Below, in pieces: positions 9,895 through 21,289 of a stretch of 64,000 nucleotides of DNA. The stretch comes from Cordylochernes scorpioides (Eukaryota; Arthropoda; Arachnida; Pseudoscorpiones; Chernetidae). A model generated the notes under the pieces. The model was not told the DNA's origin and did no database searches. It saw nothing but the letters and a program-made list of their open reading frames with translations. Position 1 is the first letter of the stretch, and every line of letters begins with the position of its first letter. The stretch covers positions 41,721,008 to 41,785,007 of the forward strand of contig CP092879.1 of assembly GCA_030710605.1 (NCBI GenBank). The letters are read 5' to 3'. The translations under genes were made by a program, and so were the position numbers.

Positions 9895-11445
9895 TAGTGA
9901 AGAGTTCTTATCTATATATACCAATATATCATTTTTTATTTATTTCCCTAGTATAAAATATAATTGACTGCCTTGAAATATAATTTTTAAAGAATTACTT
10001 GCCATAATATGTCTTGCCTTAATTGAAAGCAATCTCCTACCCTCCCTTTCCATCTTTCTATCTATGATAGATTAATGGTGTATTTAAAAGATGACCAATG
10101 TACTAATACTTGAAAATTTCTGAATTAAAATTCTTCGTAGAAATTATAAAAGTATTTGATCAAATAGCTACAGCACTTATCAAAATTTTTATTTGCCTAC
10201 TTGCACTATCACATATTGCCCACAGACAAAAAGCTAATCTCAAAATATTTTTTTAAAATGTAATACTTACATTTTATATACATACGAAAAGCATATAAAG
10301 TAATTTTGATTGAGAGTGATTTTAAATAAAAATATTTTGTCTATTAAAACATTACACTATGAGCCTATTTTATATTATATATATATATAATTTTTTTTTT
10401 ATACACCATTTCAAATTACAATTTGTTTGCATAGGGAATTCTAGCTATCAGAAAATAATTATATATTATAGTTTTCGGTTTTGATAAAATATTCAAAAAT
10501 ATTTTTGAATATTTATATTATATATCCAAATTAAGCCTTATTTTTAAATATTTATATTATGGATGGCTCTATATTCAGAATATATAAATTAATAAAATAT
10601 ATTATTATTAGGTAAAAATAATTAAGGTGATAATAATAAAATAAAAAGGTTTAAAATGTACTAGAGCAAACATTAATTTCGCTTCTATTAAAATTATAAG
10701 TAATATCAACAATGTCGAACGAATATATTTTACAGCAGACGAATTTATTCATGGAATTTTCCAGGTTTTCAAATGCAATTTTAAAAAGATTTGAATTGTT
10801 TTCTTAAATTTATATAACTTTGAGGGATGCGTAATATTTTCTACGGTAATGTAAGGTATAAAGTCAATCATAAATTTGTCTGATATGTTATAAATTCCCG
10901 CCAAATTTCTTCATCTCTCTGTTCTAAGATCAAATTTAACAGAAGTCAGGCGTGGAATTTGTTGCCCGCACGGATCTATGGAAATATGTATCTCATCTGT
11001 GGGTAGAGGGCGAGCAAGTGTAAATATTTATACCACCAAAAGTGTATCAAAAGAAAAAGAAAATTTTACAGAAAAAATCCCCCCTGGAAAATTTAAATTG
11101 GATCTATACATGGTTAACCCTTTCCTATACTCTATCTTACCCCAATTTTACAAGAAATATCCACGTTTGAATATTTGAAATAAATACAATTCCCAAAATG
11201 CGTATATATTTATATAAATATTTTTCTATTCATAAAAATATAAATATATACAAGCCTATTTATAAAAATTCAAAAGGTATATTTTCATAATATAATTTTA
11301 ATCGTAATTTAAAAGCAACAATATTGATATTAAATTATTTTAGCTAATATTTAGTGGTAAAAATAATAAAATAAAAGATGATTCTTATTGTGTATAAAAT
11401 ATATATGACTATATTACTCTGTTTCTTTATATATATTTATTATAC
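9895..11445. other. AT-rich stretch without recognisable gene
   Basis: No coding signal. Scattered short ORFs look like chance. A fragment at about 10540-10585 (ATTATGGATGGCTCTATATTC) matches 44620-44640 next to a palindromic element. A slightly GC-richer spot at 10945-11030 is unassigned. Confidence 0.6.
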
Positions 11446-11446
11446 A

Positions 11447-11650
11447 GGGTGGCCAATAAATCCCGAACCCTTTTATTATTTATTAAAAATTAAAAGGCAA
11501 ACTAGAATAAAAAAACTATAAATATTTTATTTTAGCTAATAGATTAAAGCTTAATTTTTTTACATAAAATAAAATATATATTTTTATTCTAGTTTGCCTT
11601 TTAAATTTTAATAAAAATAAAGTTTTTAGGACTTATGGACTACTCTATAG
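11447..11650. mobile_element. Putative Tc1/mariner-type MITE
   Basis: Left end TACAGGGTGGCCAATAAATC and right end GGACTTATGGACTACTCTATA are imperfect inverted repeats. Inner inverted arms AAAGGCAAACTAGAATAAAAA / TTTTATTCTAGTTTGCCTTT (about 20 bp) flank an AT-rich middle. No coding potential. The ends are diverged, so the exact limits are uncertain. Confidence 0.5.
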
Positions 11651-11749
11651 ACAGAACCATTGTTCGATATTTTATAAAAGGTACCAAAATTAGAAAGAAT
11701 AAGTAACGATTAAAAATATAAAGAATTTTAAACTAGATACAGTTGAACC

Positions 11750-11915
11750 TGTCTATAGCGCCCCCTCTTGGGACTCACCAAAATAGGGTGCTATAGAGAA
11801 GGGGTGCTATAGACAGGTCACTTTAATGTAAATCGCATCGTACTACGTATTTAAAATCGGGCGCTATAGAGAGGGAGGCGCTATTTAGAGGGGGCGCTAT
11901 AGACAGGTTTAACTG
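11750..11915. mobile_element. pogo/Tigger-like MITE with GC-rich ends
   Basis: 166 bp with terminal inverted repeats CAGTTGAACCTGTCTATAGC... (about 26 bp, one mismatch), flanked by TA (11748-11749, 11916-11917). 'GGGCGCTATAG' words recur inside in both orientations. Confidence 0.85.
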
Positions 11916-12039
11916 TATTAATATTTGAACATTAAATGATGAACAATGTATATGTTTATCAATCTTATTTTCAAATTCCATTAACTTTTCTTAAAATTTT
12001 ATACAAAATGATAGTATTTCTGTGAAAAATAGACACTAC

Positions 12040-12110
12040 AGCCAATTAGAGGTTTTTTTATTTTTCTGAACGTTTCAACAAAATTCCTTTGTCTTTGTCA
12101 GGATAAATAA
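12040..12110 (-). repeat. Isolated hammerhead-like repeat end
   Basis: Minus strand: CTGACAAAGACAAAGGAATT, then TTTGTTGAAACGTTCAGAAA and AATAAAAAAACC. The layout (CTGAC.A, hairpin, GAAACGT, A-rich) is that of the other hammerhead families here. The conserved G8 is lost (CTGACAA), so it is probably dead. Confidence 0.45.
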
Positions 12111-12626
12111 ATAAAATCGGTAGTAATAAATATAAAAAAATTTAGAAAAACGCTTTGTTGAATATCTATGGTAAACTTTCATAGACCTATTCAACACCAT
12201 GAAATTCTGCATCATTGAGGGATAATTTCACAGATCTATACAATAAAAGAAAGAATAAATCGCCCATTCATTTATATATTTATTATATAAAATCAATATT
12301 TACTGTGAATCATTATATCCAATATGCTTAAAATGAACTCTGTCGATTAATATATGTAAATTTGTAAATATTTAATTATAAGTTTTAATTTGTTTTGTTA
12401 TTTTGTTTTCCTCTGTGATAGGCGCAAATATTTCAATATCGCGCGCCTGTTTGATTAATAAATAATTAAATAATATGCTTAAAATAAAATATATCACAAT
12501 AGAATGCTTTATTTAAGACATCTAATCTTCCTAAAGAAAAAGAAAATAGTTAAATAAAGAAGAATAATTGATGATATTGTTACGCAATTACCAGTTCATA
12601 ATTCGAATAGTTAATACTCGATTATC

Positions 12627-12814
12627 ACACACACACATATATAGAGCTTTATTAAGACCACCTGTCTAATACAGATTCACCACAGGAATGAAGCATAGAT
12701 GGAGCTCCTATACTCCAGGTAGCACAGAACCCAACAACAGCCTACAGGTACGACGTATTTTCAGTGACCACATAATCCACCATGCATAAGTTAGCGTATA
12801 TCACTGAAAAGGCG
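12627..12814 (-). mobile_element. Truncated retroposon tail with 13-bp target duplication
   Basis: ATACTCGATTATC flanks both sides (12614-12626 and 12815-12827). On the minus strand the insert ends AATAAAGCTCTATATATGTG(TG)n, a poly-A signal followed by a TG microsatellite tail. No protein motif is left. A 5'-truncated LINE or a SINE is the best reading; the family is not identified. Confidence 0.75.
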
Positions 12815-12837
12815 ATACTCGATTATCTATTTTTTAA

Positions 12838-13015
12838 AATTAAGCCAATTCCCATCCCTGGACACTTTATTTTTCCGTTCATAGTTGATCTTCACAATTC
12901 ATCCTTTCGCACTTCATCCCTAAGTATAGGAATAGTCGTTATTCCTTCTTAAAATAATTAAAATATCGATTTTTCGTTCTTTAAAAAGGAAGATTAACGG
13001 TAAAACTTGTTAAAC
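12838..13015 (-). repeat. Dispersed repeat, inverse copy of the 7.0/55.6 kb family
   Basis: CCCATCCCTGGACACTTTAT, CCGTTCAT, CTTCACAATTCATCCTTTCG and ACTTCATCCCTAAG match 55.6-55.75 kb in inverse orientation. Confidence 0.65.
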
Positions 13016-13378
13016 ATCGTTCCAAAAGGTCGTTTGTTTCAAGTTTGTTTTAGCTAAGGATTTCTCGGTGTTTATACAATTTAAAATCGAAATTGTAGCT
13101 GTGTGATGACCAATTTTAATAATTACTGATCAATTTGAAGTTTTGGTATCTATTAATTACCATCTAAAAAAAGAGCCATCTTAGGGTAAACGTTAAAATG
13201 GTGTGGGGTGCTATTCTACTTCATATATATATATATATAAAAAATGGCATATCCTGACCAGGAGCACATGTGCTTTACAGAAGGCAGAGCGCCATCTGGT
13301 GGAACAGAAATCAACTAAACATTGATTTAGCCTGTTCCCTGATATTTGGCCAACCCAATTTCTTGATAAATCAAGAAA

Positions 13379-13433
13379 AGCCATCCACGAACGCGTTTCG
13401 CGCTTTTTGGCGCTCGTCAGCGTGGAGTAGGCT
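13379..13433 (-). ncRNA. Type I hammerhead ribozyme, array unit 1
   Basis: Minus strand: outer stem I AGCC/GGCT, internal loop TAC/T, inner stem I TCCACG/CGTGGA, CTGACGA, stem II GCGC-CAAAAA-GCGC, GAAA, short stem III ACGCGT, cleavage-site U. All core positions fit. Differs from the 8.3 kb copy in the stem II loop. Confidence 0.85.
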
Positions 13434-13729
13434 GAACCATTGAGACCAAAAAAGATTTTTTGATCCCAATGGCCTCCTGAAAAACCAAGAAATGGGTATT
13501 TAAGGCCAAACTTGCGTAAATACGCTTAGCACATTAAAAAACGAAATAAAAAAAAAAAAGATAAAAAGATCAGGTGTTGAAATCAATATAAAAAATGGCA
13601 TATCCTGACCAGGAGCACATGTGCTTTACAGAAGGCAGAGCGCCATCTGGTGGAACAGAAATCAACTAAACATTGATTTAGCCTGTTCCCTGATATTTGG
13701 CCAACCCAATTTCTTGATAAATCAAGAAA

Positions 13730-13784
13730 AGCCATCCACGAACGCGTTTCGCGCTTTTTGGCGCTCGTCAGCGTGGAGTAGGCT
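13730..13784 (-). ncRNA. Type I hammerhead ribozyme, array unit 2
   Basis: Same sequence and structure as array unit 1, 351 bp away. Two ribozymes in direct repeat would excise one unit of RNA. Confidence 0.85.
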
Positions 13785-14080
13785 GAACCATTGAGACCAA
13801 AAAAGATTTTTTGATCCCAATGGCCTCCTGAAAAACCAAGAAATGGGTATTTAAGGCCAAACTTGCGTAAATACGCTTAGCACATTAAAAAACGAAATAA
13901 AAAAATAAAAGATAAAAAGATCAGGTGTTGAAATCAATATAAAAAATGGCATATCCTGACCAGGAGCACATGTGCTTTACAGAAGGCAGAGCGCCATCTG
14001 GTGGAACAGAAATCAACTAAACATTGATTTAGCCTGTTCCCTGATATTTGGCCAACCCAATTTCTTGATAAATCAAGAAA

Positions 14081-14135
14081 AGCCATCCACGAACGCGTTT
14101 CGCGCTTTTTGGCGCTCGTCAGCGTGGAGTAGGCT
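14081..14135 (-). ncRNA. Type I hammerhead ribozyme, array unit 3
   Basis: Same sequence and structure as units 1 and 2. It lies in the truncated third unit, close to its (AT)n end. Confidence 0.85.
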
Positions 14136-14449
14136 GAACCATTGAGACCAAAATATATATATATATATATGGTTTCATCAAAATCATTTCCTATAGGCTT
14201 CATAACGCTTACAAAAGCCAAAAGCCTTAAATTATTAAATTTTGTTGTGTGTCTTCATTTGTTCTAAAATTTTTTAAAATTTAATTTTTAGGTTATTTTT
14301 CAGAATTTTCCAAATGTGGTGCTGTTGCATGTTCTTTGATACGAATCCGCGAGTTCTAAGCAGAGAATATCAACAACATACATTGTTTTTCGGCTTTTAA
14401 AATGGAAGTAGCGATTTTGTCGCATATATAAAAATATATTTATAAAGCA

Positions 14450-14760
14450 AAATAGGGATATTCTGATCGTTCACTTGAGCATATTTGATGGCAGAGCGCC
14501 ATCTAGTGGAACAAAAATCAACTAAACGTTGACTAAACGTAAACGATATAACTTATTCCATGATATTTTAGCAACCCATTTTCTTCATTAATCAAGAAGG
14601 CCAATAACGAACGCGGTTTCAAGCTGTTGGCTATCGTTAGCGTGGTGCAGGTTGTATCTTATCGACCAAATATTCGGTCCTAGAGGCTTACTTAGAAATC
14701 AAGAAATGTGTATTAGAAGCCGAATTAACATGAATATGCTGTTCATGTGAAAAATATATG
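14450..14760 (-). repeat. Diverged single copy of hammerhead family A
   Basis: GATGGCAGAGCGCCATCTAG, TGGAACAAAAATCAACTAAA, GATATTTTAGCAACCCA and CTGTTGGCTATCGTTAGCG match the array but with many changes. The core reads CTAACGA and the GAAA block is altered, so the ribozyme is dead here. Confidence 0.75.
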
Positions 14761-14952
14761 TACATAATGTTCGTTAGATCAATACTAGGAATGAGAAAAA
14801 TGCGTGCGGTACACCGAACAATGCCTGCAGGAACCAAAGGCCCGCGGCCGCAAACACCAAACCAGTCTCCATCAATTTTATCTCTGAACGATTTATTACC
14901 TAGAGGCAGCGGGAAGATCTGTCGGCGATGACAGCCTGTCAATTACTGTCCA

Positions 14953-15605
14953 CCCTACATGGACACCGCCCTGGTTGGGATTTACTACTTCAGACCCAAC
15001 ATTTGGACTACCTTCCAGGGTCATTTCCCACTTTCAACATTCCAGGACAACCAATTACCGGCTAATCTAATATAACATATCTGAATATGTCATCCAATGC
15101 CTACTTATTGTAACACAACATTCCAGAATGGAATGGACAGCGCCTTTGATGGGATTTACTACTTCAGACCCAACATTTAGACTACCTTCCAGGGCCTTGC
15201 TACCCAATATTCCAGAACAACCAATTACCGGCTGATCTAGCATATCTGAATATAAAATACAATTGGACACCGCCCTTGCTGGTATTTACTACTTCAGACC
15301 CAACATTTGGACTACCTTCCAGGGTCTCACTACCCACTCTCAACATTCTAGAACAACCAATTACCGGCTAATCTAAGATATCTGAATATGACCTCCAATA
15401 ACTACTTAATCTAACGCAACATTCCAGAATGGAATGGACACCGCCCTTGCTGGGATTTACTACTTCAGACCCAACATTTGGACTACCTTCCCCGGTCTCA
15501 CTACCCAACATTCCAGAACAACCAATTACCGGCTGATCTAACATATCTGAATATAATATCTAATACCTACTTATTCCAACGACAACATTTCAGAATATAA
15601 AATAA
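14953..15605. repeat. Tandem satellite, period about 171-174 bp, four copies
   Basis: GGACACCGCCCT.GCTGGGATTTACTACTTCAGACC begins at about 14961, 15135, 15265 and 15436 (spacings 174, 130, 171). The third step lost about 42 bp. GC content is above the local background. No ORF is conserved. Confidence 0.85.
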
Positions 15606-15785
15606 GAATATAAACAGTAGCAATACATTTCTTTATTCGTGCAAAGTGCAAGCTTTGGGATCTTTATAGTCCTTCTACAGGCATAGCTATGCCTGTAGAA
15701 AGATTATAAAGATCCGAAAGCTTGTAATTTGCACGAAAAGAAACACAATTGCTACTGTTTATATTTTTTTATATTTTATAGCAAA
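15605..15785. mobile_element. Palindrome with hammerhead-like ends
   Basis: Arms GTGCAAAGTGCAAGCTTTGG.. and ..CCGAAAGCTTGTAATTTGCAC meet at AGGCATAGCTATGCCT, with outer ATAAACAGTAGCAAT / ATTGCTACTGTTTAT. The right arm reads CTGTAGAA, a hairpin ending GATCC, then GAAAGCTT, a decayed hammerhead core (CTGNNGA). Confidence 0.6.
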
Positions 15786-15789
15786 TTTG

Positions 15790-17150
15790 TCTTCTAATAA
15801 TTCCAGAATATAACATACGATAACCAGTTATTCCATCAGAACATACTTGAATGACACTCAATATTCGTAATTTTGTAGATATTTACAAATTTTTCTTAAT
15901 TCAATTTTCGTTGTACACATCTCATTGTTTGAGGTATTGAGGCGTTGTATGCTCCACACGCTTTTAAAGAAAATTTGACATTCAAAAAAGATTTATTGAT
16001 ATATTGTTAATTACACATATGTGCACAGTATTCGCAATTATTAGTACAATGATAGGATGATTCGAAAAATCAATTTATATATACTATGTACAATGATTAG
16101 GTACAAGGTAACTCTACCACTGATATAGAGTAAGATGGTATATCGCCAACGGGTCTCCAGCAACAGGGCACATTTCTTGATAGACGAAGTAAACTTAAAT
16201 CGCCTTTTATATATCAGATCAATCAGAATTTGCATGAAGATAAACATTAGCCAAATAATTTCTTGGAAAGGACGAAAGAGAGTAATAGAAATGTTGGAAG
16301 TAAAGTGTTAGAAAAAAGGTTGATGTAAAACATTACAACTCAAAACTCGATAATAAGTTAATTGATCACAGAGCATATATGAATAAAAACAACAACACTC
16401 ATTTAATATACCACAAACATTACAGAATACTCAAGTATATATCAATCAATAATAGTAATAGTTAATCTATTTATTTATTCCAACACAGAAACCGCGATTT
16501 TCCGACTAGAGATAATTGCGTCGATCTATATTTTTAAACAGGAGCAGTTATAAACATAAATCTATCAAACCTAAAAAAACATGGAGAACTATTGATGAAT
16601 TTGTACCTTTTAACATGTATATCGATATTGATACGATAATAACTCTGAAAGAGATTTGATATACAGTGATCTTTATTGAAGGCAAACGAGATAACCAAAT
16701 TTAAACAATATTGTCTTTTACTCTTTCAAAAAACAGTCGACCGGCGATATCAAAGACATTCCACTTACTTAAGTTTTGTCTATAAGTGTATAATGACCAA
16801 TAATCAATAAATCTACCAGAAGCTATCTAAATAACAAAACTTTCATTCTGCTCACAATGCATCAAAGAATGCCATCCAGCTGAATTCCATAACACTAGCT
16901 GAACTTGAGGAATTTTAACGATCGACTTGGATATTCCTAGAGGTAGTCTTTCATTAGAGGTTGTGTAAACTTAGGTCAAGTTATTGATAATTCGATACAG
17001 GTGGTTGGTTGTTCATCAGAGTTAGATGGTCGCTTATAAATTATTTCATTTTACTTCCAAATACAGTTTGTATTTTGTATTCCCTTATTCAAATTATTCC
17101 TATTCCAATTTCTATGTTACACTATCTTTGCAATTCAAATATTTGGTTTA
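15790..17150. other. AT-rich stretch without recognisable gene
   Basis: No supported coding region. Bases about 16640-16800 resemble 49440-49640 in the same orientation (CACGAGATAAC-like and CTTAAGTTT.GTC words), suggesting an old dispersed repeat. Confidence 0.5.
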
Positions 17151-17390
17151 TTACTATTGTAAAATGCTTCGTATTTAGTTATGTAAAATATTTTATTATT
17201 TCTCGATTTCTTTTTATAGTTAGGCAGTTGGCAACACTATACTTTCTTTCTTTTTTTTGTAATTTTCTATAAGTTTCAATTTGTTTATATATTATGGTTA
17301 ACCTTGTTGTTATTAAATTCAATATTAAAACACAAAGTATTGAAACTATCCCATATTTCTAAATAGGAAACGTTACAAATAGTATATATT
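17150..17390 (+). repeat. Dispersed repeat, inverse partner at 47.41-47.66 kb
   Basis: GTAAAATGCTTCGTATTTAG, TTTTTATAGTTAGGCAGTTGG, ATATTATGGTTAACCTTGTTG, ACAAAGTATTG and GGAAACGTTA all recur in inverse order and orientation at 47410-47665. No coding potential. Confidence 0.75.
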
Positions 17391-17680
17391 CTCACTTCAC
17401 ATATATTTACAACTATTTATATTACATTTAAATATTAGTTTAGAGCTTCTTAATTGAACGATTATTCTGTTTAGGATAAAAGTATCTGCACATAAATGTC
17501 TAAACATAAATGACATGACAGCGCTAAAAAGTTATATGATTATTTATTATATAATAAGGTAACCTAAAATAGTCGTAAAGATTTTGATTTTATTAACAAA
17601 TATCCAATTTGTGTGAACAGTGTACTTTTAAATAAGCTTGAAGTCTTTGTAAATATATATCTACATTAACAAATTTCCTA

Positions 17681-17835
17681 TATATTGCCACGTGGAAAAT
17701 TGGGGAATACAAACTTCAGGATGTACACAGCAGTTTAAGGCAAGAACAAACTATGAATGATAAACAATAAAGATAAGCACAGAGGTTAGTTTACAGAGTA
17801 GTATTTTATAAACATATAAATGTGTAGTATTTTAA
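17681..17835 (+). repeat. ATATTGCCACGTGG repeat, truncated copy
   Basis: Shares ATATTGCCACGTGGAAAATT, ACAAACTATGAATG and AAACATATAAA with full copies at 25787-26001 and 60654-60839. The right end is lost. Confidence 0.75.
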
Positions 17836-17839
17836 ATAA

Positions 17840-19220
17840 TTACAACTCTCTTTAAAGCAACAAAAGAATTATTTATTGCATTTAGCAAGACAAGAAATAA
17901 AAAAACAACGGGATGCCAAACAAAACCTTTTTAGGTTAATAAACCTGCAACCACCTACCGGTTAGTTTCTATTCAAAATCTAGCTTTCACACAGAGAATT
18001 TAAAAATAAAATACGACAAAATGATACTCTGTTAGTAAAATAATAAATATACTTCACTACTATATGATAAAGAATGAATGACTAAATATTGTATTGCCTG
18101 ATTATTCCCTTCACCTAACGATTTATTGATCTTTAGTAAGGTATTATTAAGATATTTATAAAAACAAAGTAGGAATTCCCAAATAAAAGATAGTTTAAAA
18201 TATTTGACATTCTTCTGGCCACTCCAAGAGATGGTTATTCATATGTGGTTGAATCTTAATAATCCATTTAATGAATAGCAACAGATTATATAGAGATAAA
18301 TATAATCAAATCTGATCAATTAATGAACAATTTTTGGCTTTATAAAAATGATAATATAGTCATTTGTGTAGGAAGTGAATAAACAATTTCGAAAAATCCA
18401 ATCGTGTTTATCTTCAAAAAGATATATATTTTAAATATCACTTCTTATAATATTATAAATAAATATTAGTGAAATATGTTTTTATACATTCAACTTCAAA
18501 TGTATTTCTTATAATACATACGGGAAACACAATTAAAACAGCAATACATTATAATTGCTATATATATTAGAGGATAGTGAATTTCTAAACCCATTTAGCC
18601 TTACGGTATTCATCAGGATAAAGTGTATTTCCAAGAAAGAACTGTAAATCTCAATACAAAGTGAAATAGTCTCATCCATAGCAGTAAATTCCCAACAAAC
18701 CTCCCTTTTTCTCCTGGTAATTTCAATGTGACGGACTGAGGAACATTATAGCGGTTCATTCCAGTAGTCCCCAATATTAGCTTCACCAACAAAATAATTC
18801 ATAGTTATGGAAAATCTTGGATATCCATTAAGAATTGAAAATATTAAAACATCTAAAAATATATTTAAGTGAATATTAAGCATATCCCATTGACATGAAA
18901 GTTGCATACCAATATTTCGGCTATCCACTATCACCGTTTCAATGTTTAAAAAAGCATTGAATATGGTTTACATATTCCTTTTATAGATATGAAGCAAAAC
19001 ACGCTGAACGTGAGTAGAGTTAATATTTGCATATAAATAAAATATAATAAAGAGTTATTTTTGTAATATACAAAGGATATTTTATAGCTGATATCAAATA
19101 TGTAATCTCCTCCTTTAATAATAACCCCATATATAATCTTCATACAAATAATTCTAAGCTTAAAAATATGATTGTTGGCTACAAAATTTGATTTATTTTA
19201 TGTTGCCTTTTATTTGATTT
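17840..19220. other. AT-rich stretch without recognisable gene
   Basis: Nothing coding is supported. At 18575-18625 the minus strand reads CCTGATGAATACCGTAAGGC followed by TAAAT, resembling a hammerhead core with GAAA mutated to TAAA. Confidence 0.45.
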
Positions 19221-19224
19221 ATTT

Positions 19225-19775
19225 TCTAAGAAGATTGATTGTAATTTTAAGGAGATTAGTATTTTTTTTTTTTTTGTTATTCGGAAAATTTGGTGATGTG
19301 AAAAAACTGAGGGCATAACTTGTAGCATGTCATATAATCTTCTTCTTAAGGTTCTTTTTCTAACTTGTTTTTCACAAAATGAAGATTAAGAAGACTAGTG
19401 TTTTGTTATTCGTAATATTTTGGTGGTATAACTGAGGGCACTATTCGCAACAGACTTATTGGATGACATTGTCGTATTTTAATGTCAAGGGAATGTACTA
19501 ATCTTTCTTATCTATCTAATTTCTTACATTCTATATAGAATCTTATTTTTCAGGTTCTGCTTTTCACATAATGGCAATTAAGAAGACTAATGCGTTTTGT
19601 TTTATTCGATGTATTTCAAAATATAAAAATACTTGTGGGCCTAACTCTTGTAACACGCTTTTGGATGACAATTATAAAAAAAAAATTCCGGGGACTGTTC
19701 TAATCCATTCGTATCTATATAATTTCTAGGATTCTATAGAATATTCTTCTTCAGGTTCTGTTTTTCACAATTTTT
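19225..19775. repeat. Degenerate tandem repeat, about 195-bp period, three copies
   Basis: GGTTCT.TTTTTCACA..AATG followed by ATTAAGAAGACTA and GTTTTGTTATTCG recurs at about 19350, 19550 and 19755. Copies are strongly diverged, so this is old. Confidence 0.65.
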
Positions 19776-20639
19776 CACACAATAGCTCTACTATTATTCA
19801 ACTTGATTTCCTTCCTTTATTTCTTCATTTTTTTCTTTCAATTCTGTGATCGAGTTCAAATTCTCCATCCTACCATTTTCTTTTCATTCTTTTCGCCCTT
19901 TAGAATATTTTACATCAATACAAATTTTCCCTAATATAAACATTCCATTTTTTTTTTATTTTCTAACGAATGTATAAGATAATTATTTATAATACTGATG
20001 TGGTCTGTAGTTTTAATTATTATCGGAAATAGATATAACTTCTTACACAAATACTAAGCGTTTTTAATTCAAAAATTAATTATGATGGATTTATCTGAAT
20101 TTTAAAATATGATTTAGTTTCTTATCAATATAAAAATATAAGGAACATGGAATATGCTTCATGAGTACCCTTTAAAAAATATACCATCTCATTGGGAAGA
20201 TTGAAACATTTCAAATAGTTAGTATTGATAAAGTAAAATCCACGACCATTTTTAAAAACTTATAAATTAAAAAACTACTTTACTAGATATATTTCAACTT
20301 TTGATAAAGGCCCTACTGATGCGTATTTCTCTTTTTATTCGATAAATCTTCAAAAAAATTGATATTATTATCACAAAATATTTTAGAATAAAACTTTTGA
20401 AAGTGTCTGAAGATGGAAACATTTGTACAATAGAGAATATATGTATATACGGTATTTGAAGTTGAATTGATTTGAAAGACTTGAGCTGTCACGTTGTGAA
20501 GGAAGTCCCAGAATGTGAGAATCTCACAACGCCATCTACATCAATAGCTAAGAATAATATTTGCATAAAATTTGGAGAGACGATTAGAGGTGGGTGTCTG
20601 GGGAGCGAGCGAGTGGCCGCGGGCTGTTTTCTGGAAATA

Positions 20640-21262
20640 TCTGGTGTGTTTTCTTGGCCTTCTTTCTTCTCATATATCTTTGTACCTTGTTGGATGTATT
20701 GATTGGGTTATATTGAGAGATAGATCTGGTGTGTTTTCTTGGTCTTCTTTCTTCTCATATATCTTTGTACCTTGTTAGATGTATTGATTGGGTTATAGTG
20801 AGAGATAGATCTGGTATGTCTTCTTTCTTCTCATATATCTTTGTACCTTGTTGGATGTATTGATTGGGTTATAGTGAGAGATAGATCTGGTATGTCTTCT
20901 TTCTTCTCATATATCTTTGTACCTTGTTGGATGTATTGATTGGGTTATAGTGGGAGATAGATCTGGTGTGTTTTCTTGGCCTTCTTTCTTCTCATATATC
21001 TTTGTACCATGTTGGAGGTATTGATTGGGTTATAGTGAAAGATAGATCTGGTGTGCTTTCTTGGTCTTCTTTCTTCTCATATATCTTTGTACCTTGTTGG
21101 AGGTATTGATTGGGTTATAATGAGAGATAGATCTGGTATGTCTTCTTTCTTCTCATATATCTTTGTACCTTGTTGGAGGTATTGATTGGGTTATAGTGAG
21201 AGATAGATCTAGTGTGGCTTCTTTCTTCTTATATATCTTTGTACCTTGTTGGAGGTATTAAC
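20640..21262. repeat. Minisatellite with two unit lengths, 76 and 85 bp, eight copies
   Basis: CATATATCTTTGTACC occurs at 20671, 20756, 20832, 20908, 20993, 21078, 21154 and (as TATATATC) 21230. Spacings are 85, 76, 76, 85, 85, 76, 76. The 9-bp difference lies in the GTGTTTTCTTGG part. Units include TTGTTGGATGTATTGATTGG and GAGAGATAGATCTGG. Confidence 0.95.
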
Positions 21263-21289
21263 TTATAGTGATAATTAATCTGGAGAGTT

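Larger units (their letters stand above)
13240..14153 (-). mobile_element. Retrozyme-like tandem array: 351-bp hammerhead units, 2.6 copies (family A)
   Basis: The word AAAATGGCATATCCTGACC recurs at 13241, 13592 and 13943, an exact 351-bp period. The units look almost identical by eye. The third copy stops at about 14153 in an (AT)n tract, and another (AT)n tract (13222-13240) abuts the start. Each unit contains one complete type I hammerhead on the minus strand. If transcribed from that strand, self-cleavage would release 351-nt monomers able to circularise, as known for animal retrozymes. There is no ORF conserved between units. Mobilisation would need a reverse transcriptase in trans. Confidence 0.88.

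Noticed and set aside
17009-17272. 87-codon hydrophobic ORF that could look like a membrane protein
   Set aside because: AT-rich, overlaps a dispersed repeat, no family resemblance; hydrophobic translations are expected from T-rich DNA.
20640-21262. CRISPR-like regular repeats
   Set aside because: Units are contiguous tandem copies with no unique spacers, and the genome is eukaryotic.
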